A program made the position numbers and the translations under genes. The notes below the pieces were generated by a model. That model saw only the letters and a list, made by a program, of their open reading frames with translations. It did not search any database and was not told the origin of the DNA. From the NCBI GenBank assembly GCA_964230195.1, contig CAXRGH010000240.1, forward strand, positions 1 through 18,709: 18,709 nt of DNA, read 5' to 3'. Below, piece after piece: positions 1-7,920 of the stretch (its first letter is position 1; every line of letters begins with the position of its first letter). Origin of the DNA: CAXRGH01 sp964230195 (GTDB taxonomy: Bacteria; Pseudomonadota; Gammaproteobacteria; Enterobacterales; Alteromonadaceae).

Positions 1-885
1 CAAGAAGGCGTAATCCAACGCGTGAGTGCAGAAAATGCCGATTCACAGGCTTTGTCTCGACTAATATTGACGGATCTTAGCGAGAACAGTAACGGCAGTG
101 GCCTAGAGTCACCCGATGCGTTTTCGAATTGGGTAAGTTCGGTAATGACCTCTGGTTTGTTTGAACCGGTTGATCAAGCGGCTTTGGTTGCCATTGGCCA
201 CCAACTGGCATCACTCGCAGAAACTATCGATTTAACGGGCGTGGATCGCGACGGAGAGTCAATGATTGCGTTAGTGCAACAGCAATTAGTAATGAGTGAC
301 TCGGTTGAAGCGATTGAAGAAAAACTGACGATGACGGGGCTTGATACGGCACAAACGGGTCTTGGGCTGGGCGCACAATTAGCCGGAGCAATTGAGTCAG
401 CGGGGACATTCTCAGATTACCTCGCTACTTTATTCCTAGTGCCCATTAATATTGAGCCAAACGGTCAGTCATTAGTGGATAATGGTGTCACTGGCTTTGG
501 TTTGACGTCGAGTGATGACGATCAGATCACACTATCAGCGTCGGGCGCTTTCTTTGACCAAATGACGTTGGATTATCATATTGACGTGCAAGGTTACGGC
601 ATGGCGGTGACGGATACGCAAGCAGTTATCGTGACGCTCAATGCGAACGTGAGTAACTTCTTTGGGCAGGCAGCCAGCGAACTCAATGCAGTTCGTCTAA
701 TGGTGACCTGTGAGTTTGATAGTAGCGCTGACGCTAACCCGACTGATTGCGGTAGTGAAGGGGCGGTATTAGAATACTATGCCATAGCGACTGTCGCTGA
801 AATCTGTCAAGCGGGTTTTTCCACTGACATGATTGACGTTATCGATACTCTTAATGAGGGTACACTCGGCTGCACCACTGAATAA
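1..885 (+). CDS. Unrecognised, probably exported protein (3' part; 5' end outside window)
   Basis: The reading frame is open from the first base of the window (it reads Gln-Glu-Gly-Val-Ile-Gln-Arg before the GTG at 22), so the gene almost certainly starts upstream; the GTG at 22 has no convincing ribosome binding site. About 294 codons are visible, ending with TAA at 883-885. The product is acidic and rich in Asp, Ser, Thr and Ala. Its first half looks helical; its second half alternates hydrophobic and polar residues as in beta strands. Four cysteines lie in the C-terminal third (VTCEFD, TDCGSEG, EICQAG, LGCTTE), which suggests disulfides and export. I see no membrane segment and recognise no family. 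A terminator lies 28 bases after the stop, so this ends its own transcription unit. It could be a surface or lipoprotein component, but no function can be assigned. Confidence 0.75.
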   Translation, partial: QEGVIQRVSAENADSQALSRLILTDLSENSNGSGLESPDAFSNWVSSVMTSGLFEPVDQAALVAIGHQLASLAETIDLTGVDRDGESMIALVQQQLVMSDSVEAIEEKLTMTGLDTAQTGLGLGAQLAGAIESAGTFSDYLATLFLVPINIEPNGQSLVDNGVTGFGLTSSDDDQITLSASGAFFDQMTLDYHIDVQGYGMAVTDTQAVIVTLNANVSNFFGQAASELNAVRLMVTCEFDSSADANPTDCGSEGAVLEYYAIATVAEICQAGFSTDMIDVIDTLNEGTLGCTTE

Positions 886-913
886 TTGATGACAGTGTAA
901 TGACGATCGAATC

Positions 914-945
914 AACACCAAGAGTCTCCCTCTTGGTGTTTTTTT
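914..945 (+). terminator. Rho-independent terminator
   Basis: A perfect 11-bp stem (914-924 pairs with 930-940) with a 5-base loop is followed by a T run reaching 945. It lies 28 bases after the stop of the first gene and separates it from the secretion-transporter gene. Confidence 0.9.
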
Positions 946-1209
946 ATGCCTGGTGTGGGTATCACTATCTTATTGTTTAGCTTGCGTTTTCTGATGTTCA
1001 CTTGTTGTAACACTGAGTGACAAATTTTACTGAACTATTCGGGTGTCTACTGACTTGCCAGCTCAGTATTTTCTATGCCACTATAAAGGTTAGCGAGAGA
1101 TACGATAATGGTCCTCATTATCCATTGATGTACGTTTATTTTGCGACTTTACGGTTTCACATAGAGTTGGCCTAAGCCATACCAATAAGAATAACTAAGG
1201 ACAGACCAT
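946..1209 (+). other. Intergenic region upstream of the TpsB gene
   Basis: This is about 264 bases without a gene. A TTGCCA at 1055-1060 and a TATAAA at 1082-1087 are present, but the 21-base spacing is too long for a standard sigma70 promoter, so no promoter is called. It contains an inverted repeat at 1104-1122, listed separately. A ribosome binding site AAGGA lies at 1197-1201, 8 bases before the ATG of the next gene. Confidence 0.5.
1104..1122. repeat. Short inverted repeat, possible operator or mRNA hairpin
   Basis: GATAATG (1104-1110) and CATTATC (1116-1122) form a perfect 7-bp dyad around the 5-base spacer GTCCT. It lies about 88 bases before the TpsB start codon, where a repressor or activator site, or a 5' untranslated hairpin, could be. 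No T tract follows, so it is not a terminator. Chance occurrence is possible. Confidence 0.35.
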
Positions 1210-3036
1210 ATGACGCATATCTTTCGGCCCGTCGTGCTGGCATCCATCGCCTCTGTTGCTATCGCTGGGCAACTTATCATCACTCCATCGGCTATCGCCC
1301 AACAACAAGCATCGCCCGTCAATATTTCTGAATTACAAAAAAGCCAACAAGATAGTTTTAACGACAACATACAGCAATTGGACAAAAATCAATCCTTAAT
1401 TGATTCTCTCACCGTTGAACAACGAGATTTAGCGAAGTCTGATGTGCAAGATGGCATTAAGTTAGCACTAAAAGGAGCCCGTGTTGTTGGTAATACTGTG
1501 ATATCCGACGAGGCGATTACGGCCATCGTCTTGCCCTACATCAATCGCAGCGTTTCCGGTGCAGAGCTAAAGAACATCGCGGAGCAGATTACGCAACTCT
1601 ATGTGGAGAAAGGATTTATCACTTCTCGTTGTATCATTCCGAAGCAAGATGTAAAAGGTGGTGTGGTTCAGTTCTACGTTGAAGAGGATAAGTTGAATGA
1701 CCTGTTTCTGGCCGGCGATACTAGTTTCAAATACGAATCACGTTTGTTTTATCAATACATTTACGATTTAAAGGGCAAGGTAATTCATGCACCAACATTG
1801 TTAGAGCGTCTGCGTCTAATGACTTTCATGCCAAATACTCGTATTACACCAAGCTTGCGTAAAAGTGGGGTTGGTCTTACGGATCTCATTCTTGCCCTTC
1901 AAGAGCCCGATGAAACCTTTGCTGTTACTGCCCAAACCAATGCGAGCCGTCTCTACGGTGAGCAACGACTTACCATGAATAAACGGATGAACAATATTAC
2001 GGGGCAGGGAGATAGTTTGTCTTTTGGGATGAGCTTTAATCCAATACAGATGAAATATTTCTCATCAATGCAAGCACAGTACACTATGCCACTTGGAGAT
2101 AAAGGCGGTTCAATTCAGCTGAATTTTAACACCATTGATTACCAGATTGATCCTGACGGGTTAAGTAGTAACCAGAACGCCAACAACGTGATCTTGTACA
2201 GTGGTAACAGTGATATTTTCAGTAGTCGGTATCAACAGCCGTTTTGGCTCGACAAAGGGAATTACTTGTGGTTTGTTGGCATCGAAAATCGTCGTTCTTC
2301 GTCCTTGAGTCAGTTGAATTTTGATCCCGTGACAGGACAGCGTTTATCCGACCAGAAAGAAAGCGTATTTGCGTTTCGCAGCGGTGTGAATGCGTCCTAT
2401 CAAGACACTTGGTTGTTTGACCAACCGGCAGCGTCTCGTGTAGAACTCAGCCTTCTGCGTTCCCTTGAAGGCTTTATGGGCGGTTTAACTCAAGAAGACA
2501 TTGATATTGCGCTCGCTAAAACAACCCAACCCAATACCATTGATGAGGGAGCGATTGGTGATAAACGGGGGATGCGAGCTGACTTTTGGAAGGGGTACCT
2601 TCAGTTTTCGCGCAACCAAAGCTTGGGAGGGGACTGGCGTGTTAGTACCACACTCAACATGGAATATACGCCACAAAAAAACATTCCCCAGAGCTTTCAG
2701 TATGGCGGTGCCAATTCTGGTGCCTATGGATACGATCTCGATATTGGTTTTGACTACACTGGGTTATCGTCTTGGGTGTTTAGGCTTGGTTATGATGAAA
2801 AGCGTGCCTATTCGTATTTTATTCCACGCGGACCCGAAGATGAATTCGTTGCTTCCTGTGGTGGCCTAGATAATCTGGACGCCTACGACTATTATCATTG
2901 TAGGGTATCCAGTCCATACCTTTCAGTTCAAGCTCGACTATCCAAGTGGTTCTTTATGGCTAAATACCGTGAGACAGTGAGGGCATTTGAATTACAACCA
3001 GATGAACTAACCTTAATGATGAGTTATCGTTTCTAA
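1210..3036 (+). CDS. ShlB/FhaC/HecB-family two-partner secretion outer-membrane transporter (TpsB)
   Basis: This is predicted to be an Omp85-superfamily beta-barrel that moves a TpsA exoprotein (haemolysin or adhesin type) across the outer membrane. The first 30 residues form a Sec signal peptide ending AIA before a Gln-rich stretch. A helical, Gln-rich plug-like segment follows (about 35-75), then a TpsB-type POTRA domain (about 86-158; it includes ARVVGNTVISDEAI and ends VQFYVEED). From about residue 230 there are alternating amphipathic strands up to a C-terminal Phe in MMSYRF, the usual barrel-end signal. The length of 608 is normal for the family. The loop corresponding to the conserved VRGY/F motif reads GGANSGAYGY (499-508), so the usual Arg is missing. 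The start is supported by AAGGA 8 bases upstream. No TpsA with a TPS domain or haemagglutinin repeats is visible nearby, so its substrate is unknown. Confidence 0.85.
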   Translation: MTHIFRPVVLASIASVAIAGQLIITPSAIAQQQASPVNISELQKSQQDSFNDNIQQLDKNQSLIDSLTVEQRDLAKSDVQDGIKLALKGARVVGNTVISDEAITAIVLPYINRSVSGAELKNIAEQITQLYVEKGFITSRCIIPKQDVKGGVVQFYVEEDKLNDLFLAGDTSFKYESRLFYQYIYDLKGKVIHAPTLLERLRLMTFMPNTRITPSLRKSGVGLTDLILALQEPDETFAVTAQTNASRLYGEQRLTMNKRMNNITGQGDSLSFGMSFNPIQMKYFSSMQAQYTMPLGDKGGSIQLNFNTIDYQIDPDGLSSNQNANNVILYSGNSDIFSSRYQQPFWLDKGNYLWFVGIENRRSSSLSQLNFDPVTGQRLSDQKESVFAFRSGVNASYQDTWLFDQPAASRVELSLLRSLEGFMGGLTQEDIDIALAKTTQPNTIDEGAIGDKRGMRADFWKGYLQFSRNQSLGGDWRVSTTLNMEYTPQKNIPQSFQYGGANSGAYGYDLDIGFDYTGLSSWVFRLGYDEKRAYSYFIPRGPEDEFVASCGGLDNLDAYDYYHCRVSSPYLSVQARLSKWFFMAKYRETVRAFELQPDELTLMMSYRF

Positions 3037-3229
3037 GGTCGTGACAGGGAAGGCAGACCACTATACCAAAGCATAATAGACAAAAGCATTGGCCTTTAGG
3101 CAAAGTAGAGCGCGTAAAAACTCGCTGCTACAAAGGAGTGCTGTCATTTTAGTGTACCACTGAATTGCGCTATGCCGAGTGGAATGAAGGTGTTGAAAAC
3201 AGATGTGAGCGGGAGTCTAGTCACAGTCC

Positions 3230-6052
3230 ATGGTAATAACTAAAAAATCCTATCAATCTGTTAGCCTTTGGTTGTGGACAGCACTTTGCGTTGTACTCTC
3301 CGGCGCCGTGAACCTGTTTCCCGTGTTATTGGTGAGTGGCTCTCAGTTGATGCTAGGTAATGTGATTGCCAGTGCGGCTAACTTGTTGTTCGGTCTCCGT
3401 GTGGCTCTATTTGCGGCTGTCAGTTCTGTTGTTGTGGCGTCATGGTACTGGGAGCACTTTTGGATTGTCATCCCGTTCCTTTTAGAACAGCTCGCCCTTC
3501 ATCGAGCCATAAAACACAATAAAAATGTTGTTGTCTCAACGGTTTTCTACTGGATTTTCGTTGGAGTCCCCATTGTTGCCATTGAGTATTTCTACTTCAC
3601 CGACTTCTTACTACAAACCAAAATAGCCATTGTATTCAAATATTTCTTAAATGGTTTTATCAATATTACGCTCGGGTTTTTAATTGCACTTATCATTTCA
3701 GGGGTGATAAAAAAACGCCGATATCGTCGTTTTAAATTCAGTCAGTTCATTACATTAACGGTTTTCTTTTCAATTTCTATCTCGGTTTTACCCAATGGAT
3801 TTTACTGGTTAAAAGCAACAGAAAACACAAAACTTGAGAAAGTCACCAATGAATTAAGTGCGCGGGCTAACGAGATAGCTGTGAGGGTGGAAGGCTATGT
3901 GAGTAATACTCAAAATCAAGTTCGCTTGTTGGCTGCTCAGCATAACCAGCAAGATGACAAAACTGTGATGGAAGCGAGACTCGCGTCATTGGGGGCATTG
4001 AACCCAGGGATCTTAACGATGCTAATCGCAGACAAGAACGGACACTTAGTTGCCAGTTACCCAGCTGACTTCTCAAGCAGAATCAGTTCAGACAGTTTGC
4101 CATTCACGGTGATTGACCGAGCGTATTTCTCGGAAGTAAAGCGAACTGGCCAACCCTTTATTTCAAATGTTTTTGAAGGTAAAGGATTTGGCCGTGATCC
4201 CATCGTTGCGCTATCAGCACCTTTCTCTCATAAACAGCAATTCCTGGGTATTTATGAAGCATCCCTTAACCTAAATTATTTTTCCAGTTTGGATACATTA
4301 GATCCCGAGAAGTCACAGTCGTTGATTATTATGGATGAGCGAGATCACGTGATCTATGCTTCCCCGAATACTCAATATCAATACCAAGACGACCTATCCG
4401 AACAGCCCATCATTGCCCATTTGATGGCGCCTCAGAATTATCATTTCACCAATATGCATGGAGAATATTACATCGCTGAATCGGTATTCATTGATGCATT
4501 GGGGTGGCGAGTCGTCAGCTTATTGAAGCGCAACGTCTTTGAACAAGAGATCGTTAATCTTGTGGTTTTGTCTGTCATGCTGATTCTGCTCTTTATTTTA
4601 GTATTAGTGCTATTTTCATCGGCAATCGCGGACGTGTTGAGCCGGCCGCTCACGGAATTGAGTAGTAAGCTCCATCAAGTGAGTCAGTCCGGTGAATTTG
4701 AAAAGTTGAATTTTGTAATGACTGCCAATCCAGTGCGGGAAATACAGCAATTGGCGCCGGCACTTCAAATCTTTTCGAAGAAGCTTGATGATACGCTATC
4801 TGACTTTCACCGCGAGGCTAAAAATGCAGAAGATGCGAGACACAAACTTCAGTGTTTGAATAATGATTTGTCAGATATTGTTGACCAACGGACCAAAGAG
4901 TTACAAATGGCGTTGCAAAAAGCTGAATCAGCGAGCATCGCAAAAAGCGAATTCCTTGCTAACATGAGTCACGAAATAAGAACGCCACTGAATGGTGTGA
5001 TTGGCTCATTGCAAATGATCGAGCGACAAAGCGCTGATGAACAATGCCGTGAACTGGCCAATCATGCCTTGTTTTCTTCTCGCTCATTATTGACCATCAT
5101 TAATGATATTTTGGACTATTCCAAAATCGAAGCAAAAATGATGGATATTGAGTCTGTTGATTTTGACATTATCTTTCTACTCCAATCGGTCACCTCTGAT
5201 ATGACGGTTTTGGCAAATGAAAAACAGATTGAGTTGATCCTTGAACATAAGGAACTTCACGGGTCACATTTTACTGGCGATCCACATCGCATTCGCCAAG
5301 TGTTGTTAAATCTTATCAGTAACGCCATAAAGTTTACGGAGACGGGCTCGGTCTCCATTAAGGCGAGCTCCACCCAGTCTGATAAAGAATGCAATCTGAT
5401 ATTTGACGTTAGAGATACGGGGGTTGGCATGTCTGACAGACAAATAGACACCTTGTTTGAGCGTTTTACCCAGGCCGATTCAAGCACCACGCGAAAATAT
5501 GGCGGTACTGGGTTGGGAATGGCAATCACGCGTGAACTGGTGGTACTGATGGGGGGCGATATTTCGGTACAGAGTCAACAAGGCGTTGGTACCTGTTTTT
5601 CTGTTCAACTACCCGTGTTGGCGACCAAACAAGAACTATCAATCCAGCAACCGAATGAAGTTGTAACAGCGCCATCACTTAAGGGTAAGACGATACTGGT
5701 TGCTGAAGATAATGCCATTAATCAAGTCGTGGTCTGCTCTATGCTAGAAATGACGGGAGCAAAAGTGGATGTGGTGGAAAATGGACGTCAGGCGGTTGAT
5801 TATTTTGCCGCAAATGCGCCAGATCTAATTCTCATGGATATTCAAATGCCTGAGATGGATGGTGCCGAAGCCTGTATGGTGATCCGACAGTCAAACACTG
5901 ATCTCCCAATTATTGCCTTGACTGCCAATGTACAACCCGAAGATGTGCAACGATTCAAACAGATTGGCTTTGACGACCACATTGGAAAACCGTTGGATAT
6001 GTCAGTCTTGTTTAATACCTTGTCACAGTACATACTCGGAACGGTTACCTAG
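3230..6052 (+). CDS. Hybrid sensor histidine kinase: multi-TM domain, Cache, HisKA, HATPase, REC
   Basis: This 940-residue inner-membrane kinase has two apparent inputs. Residues about 12-192 contain five or six hydrophobic segments with an ECF-transporter-like look (NLFPVLLVSGSQLMLGN, then LLFGLRVALFAAV). Residues about 205-435 resemble a periplasmic double-Cache sensor, including the typical DRAYF (from Asp296). Another membrane segment (about 442-467), a HAMP-like linker and a coiled coil (to about 570) follow. The kinase core has SHEIRTPLNG with phospho-acceptor His581, an N box near 688-700, DTGVGM at 729 and GTGLGM near 759-764. The C-terminal receiver has acidic Glu826/Asp827, phospho-acceptor Asp870 and a KP motif. 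All catalytic motifs look intact. A TAG at 3218-3220 limits the start to ATG 3230 or later; the nearest GGGAG (3211-3215) is 14 bases away, so initiation may be weak. It is probably co-transcribed with the lipoprotein gene 51 bases downstream. Confidence 0.9.
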   Translation: MVITKKSYQSVSLWLWTALCVVLSGAVNLFPVLLVSGSQLMLGNVIASAANLLFGLRVALFAAVSSVVVASWYWEHFWIVIPFLLEQLALHRAIKHNKNVVVSTVFYWIFVGVPIVAIEYFYFTDFLLQTKIAIVFKYFLNGFINITLGFLIALIISGVIKKRRYRRFKFSQFITLTVFFSISISVLPNGFYWLKATENTKLEKVTNELSARANEIAVRVEGYVSNTQNQVRLLAAQHNQQDDKTVMEARLASLGALNPGILTMLIADKNGHLVASYPADFSSRISSDSLPFTVIDRAYFSEVKRTGQPFISNVFEGKGFGRDPIVALSAPFSHKQQFLGIYEASLNLNYFSSLDTLDPEKSQSLIIMDERDHVIYASPNTQYQYQDDLSEQPIIAHLMAPQNYHFTNMHGEYYIAESVFIDALGWRVVSLLKRNVFEQEIVNLVVLSVMLILLFILVLVLFSSAIADVLSRPLTELSSKLHQVSQSGEFEKLNFVMTANPVREIQQLAPALQIFSKKLDDTLSDFHREAKNAEDARHKLQCLNNDLSDIVDQRTKELQMALQKAESASIAKSEFLANMSHEIRTPLNGVIGSLQMIERQSADEQCRELANHALFSSRSLLTIINDILDYSKIEAKMMDIESVDFDIIFLLQSVTSDMTVLANEKQIELILEHKELHGSHFTGDPHRIRQVLLNLISNAIKFTETGSVSIKASSTQSDKECNLIFDVRDTGVGMSDRQIDTLFERFTQADSSTTRKYGGTGLGMAITRELVVLMGGDISVQSQQGVGTCFSVQLPVLATKQELSIQQPNEVVTAPSLKGKTILVAEDNAINQVVVCSMLEMTGAKVDVVENGRQAVDYFAANAPDLILMDIQMPEMDGAEACMVIRQSNTDLPIIALTANVQPEDVQRFKQIGFDDHIGKPLDMSVLFNTLSQYILGTVT

Positions 6053-6103
6053 CCCAGAGCTGCTTTGATAAGCAAGCCCATTAGCAAAAAGAATAACAAT
6101 ATC

Positions 6104-7096
6104 ATGAGTACCACAAACAAAATGATGGCGATAACCCAATTGGCCATACGACTATTTACATTGGTGATACCTACAGTGACCCTGTCAGCTTGCCATACAT
6201 TGGTGCTAGAGCACCAAACTACAAAGCCTCAAGCAAAAGTAGAGTTAGTGGTCCTTGGCGTTGCACAAGACGCTGGGTATCCTCAAATAGCGTGTTATCA
6301 ACCGCATTGTATGCCGGCATGGGAAAATCCTACATTACGCCGTTCAGCCACTGCTTTAGGCGTTTTGGAACATAACAACAAAGCACAATATTTGTTTGAG
6401 GCAACACCGCAAATGCCACAACAACTGTACCATTTGTATTCATTAACTCAGCCCAACCAATATGCCCTCAACGGTGTTATGTTAACGCATGCGCACATGG
6501 GACATTACACGGGCCTTATGTTTTTTGGTCGCGAAGCCATGGGCGCTAAAGGAGTTCCTGTCTATGCAATGCCAGAAATGCGTCGTTATCTTGAAACTAA
6601 TGGACCATGGTCACAGTTGGTTTCCCTCAATAATATTAGTTTGAAGCCGTTAACCGATCGTACACCGACATCACTTTCAAACACGTTTGAGATTATCCCT
6701 TTGAAGGTACCTCACCGTGATGAGTTCAGTGAAACCGTGGGTTATATTGGCAAGGCGGAAAAGTCATTTTTATTTATTCCGGATATTGATAAGTGGAATA
6801 AATGGGAAGAGGATTTAGCTGCACTTATTAGAACGGTTGATTATGCATTTCTAGACGCCACCTTTTATGGTCCTGGTGAATTACCGAATCGCGATATGTC
6901 GGAAGTGCCTCATCCGTTTGTCGTTGAAAGTATGGAAGCATTGAAAAATCTCTCACCTGCCGAAAAAAACAAGGTTTATTTCATTCACCTTAATCACTCA
7001 AATCCGCTACTCAATAAACGCAGCGCAGCTTATGCAGAGGTTATACAGGCAGGCTTCAATGTCGCCGAGGAGGGCATGCGTTTCTCCTTGGATTAA
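6104..7096 (+). CDS. Predicted lipoprotein with PqqB-like metallo-beta-lactamase fold
   Basis: This is a metallo-hydrolase of the PqqB-like group, here predicted to be exported and lipid-anchored. From ATG 6104 the protein has 330 residues, starting with a hydrophobic leader that ends in the lipobox LSAC (Cys30). A PqqB-like segment follows: GVAQDAGYPQ, then CYQPHC (Cys64, Cys69), resembling the zinc-binding Cys pair of PqqB. The metal motif is THAHMGHYTGL (His129, His131, His134), with Gly133 where most members of the superfamily have Asp. Other candidate ligands are His204 (PHRD) and Asp251 (LDATF), and the C-terminal IHLNHSNPLL matches the PqqB-type IHINNTNP signature. There is no pqq gene cluster here, so a role in PQQ synthesis is not supported. 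The frame extends to a TTG at 6065, but that would put an unlikely polar tail before the signal peptide. It follows the kinase by 51 bases, which suggests a functional pairing. Confidence 0.8.
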   Translation: MSTTNKMMAITQLAIRLFTLVIPTVTLSACHTLVLEHQTTKPQAKVELVVLGVAQDAGYPQIACYQPHCMPAWENPTLRRSATALGVLEHNNKAQYLFEATPQMPQQLYHLYSLTQPNQYALNGVMLTHAHMGHYTGLMFFGREAMGAKGVPVYAMPEMRRYLETNGPWSQLVSLNNISLKPLTDRTPTSLSNTFEIIPLKVPHRDEFSETVGYIGKAEKSFLFIPDIDKWNKWEEDLAALIRTVDYAFLDATFYGPGELPNRDMSEVPHPFVVESMEALKNLSPAEKNKVYFIHLNHSNPLLNKRSAAYAEVIQAGFNVAEEGMRFSLD

Positions 7097-7135
7097 TGGA
7101 AACGCACGCTAGATTGTTGTCCTAATCAATGGAGC

Positions 7136-7813
7136 TTAGGCGCAGTCACGTAATGCACGTAATGCTTTTGAATGAAATTCACGATGGTACATGATAATCA
7201 CAGCAACCACAGTTGCAAACATGAAGGCTCGGGGATCAATAAACCAGGTCAATGCTGCCATTGATAGGTAGATTGCACGTAGCCCATAGTTAAACGAGTG
7301 AGCTGCTTGATCAATCACTTTTGCCGCACGATTGGCAAATAACACATGTTGTTCTAGTGACAAAGTTCCCTCTTCTGGCGCAGCTCCAATTAAAACACCA
7401 CCAAACCCGTATTGACGCAATGCCCAAGTGAATTGAAAAAAGGCATAGACAAAAATGCCAATGATCACTAACAGTTTAATTTGGATCTGTTGGATCGTTT
7501 GAGGGCTGACAAAGGTGAACTGATTCATGATTTGCTGTATTTGCTCTGCTGAGCTCATTGCCGTTAATAAACCAGCGATGATAAGCATGGAACTGGACGC
7601 AAAAAACGTGATGTTTCGTTCCAAAGTAGAGATGATGGAAACGTCTGGCATGCGCATATCCCTTGCCAACATCTGTTGCATCCACTGGATACGTTTTTTA
7701 CGTAATTCACTTGCTAAACACAGGCGTTTTTTGGCTTGAGCTTTGGAAAATCGAGTATAGCCAATCCACGCAATGAGAAACCAACCTAATGCAATCAAAT
7801 TAATCAATGTCAT
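7136..7813 (-). CDS. DUF599-family inner-membrane protein
   Basis: This is a 225-residue membrane protein of unknown function. It matches the DUF599 family pattern as I know it: a first membrane helix with ALGWFLIAWIGYTRF, a cytoplasmic basic segment with RIQWMQQMLARDMRMPD, a second helix NITFFASSSMLIIAGL, a third with IFVYAFFQFTWALRQYGFG, then FNYGLRAIYLSMAALTWF and a final hydrophobic stretch ending in REFHSKALRALRD. The ATG at 7813 is preferred over the upstream TTG at 7828 because GGTGGA lies 7 bases before it and the first helix begins directly after. It converges with the PqqB-like gene (39 bases between stops) and diverges from dusC. Nothing in the sequence ties it to its neighbours' functions. 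Confidence 0.85.
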   Translation of the reverse strand: MTLINLIALGWFLIAWIGYTRFSKAQAKKRLCLASELRKKRIQWMQQMLARDMRMPDVSIISTLERNITFFASSSMLIIAGLLTAMSSAEQIQQIMNQFTFVSPQTIQQIQIKLLVIIGIFVYAFFQFTWALRQYGFGGVLIGAAPEEGTLSLEQHVLFANRAAKVIDQAAHSFNYGLRAIYLSMAALTWFIDPRAFMFATVVAVIIMYHREFHSKALRALRDCA

Positions 7814-7880
7814 TGTTTTGTCCACCAAACTACTGATAGGAAACAGGATACCTTATCTATCTGATTAAGACTAACTTTGT

Positions 7881-7886
7881 TATACT
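7881..7886 (+). promoter_or_regulatory. Putative sigma70 -10 element for dusC with GC-rich discriminator
   Basis: TATACT (5 of 6 consensus bases) lies 35 bases before the dusC ATG and is followed directly by CTGCGCC, a GC-rich discriminator of the kind known at growth-rate or stringently controlled promoters. No good -35 hexamer is visible at 16-18 bases upstream, so the call rests on the -10 and its position. Confidence 0.4.
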
Positions 7887-7920
7887 CTGCGCCGTTTTTA
7901 TTTTATTGTAGTTCTTGATG

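Noticed and set aside
22..24. GTG as the start of the first gene
   Set aside because: The frame is open to the window edge and no ribosome binding site precedes it, so the gene is treated as 5' partial.
2485..2869. Alternative-frame ORFs of 63 and 122 codons within the TpsB gene
   Set aside because: Both are shadows of the real frame, with no ribosome binding site or recognisable protein features.
3109..3126. Possible hairpin after the TpsB gene (AGCG/CGCT)
   Set aside because: Only 4 bp with a 10-base loop and no T run; not a terminator. The rest of 3037-3229 shows no convincing signal either.
4343..4354. Perfect 12-bp palindrome GATCACGTGATC
   Set aside because: It lies inside the coding sequence of a kinase, in frame and without other signals; a chance palindrome is the simplest reading.
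6065..6103. TTG start adding 13 residues to the PqqB-like lipoprotein
   Set aside because: It would place a polar Lys/Asn-rich tail before the signal peptide; ATG 6104 gives a normal leader with the lipobox Cys at 30.
6104..7096. Naming the lipoprotein gene pqqB
   Set aside because: No other pqq gene is present, the protein has a lipobox, and the metal motif differs; only fold-level similarity is supported.
7814..7828. TTG start for the DUF599 gene
   Set aside because: The ATG at 7813 has GGTGGA at good spacing and begins directly before the first membrane helix.
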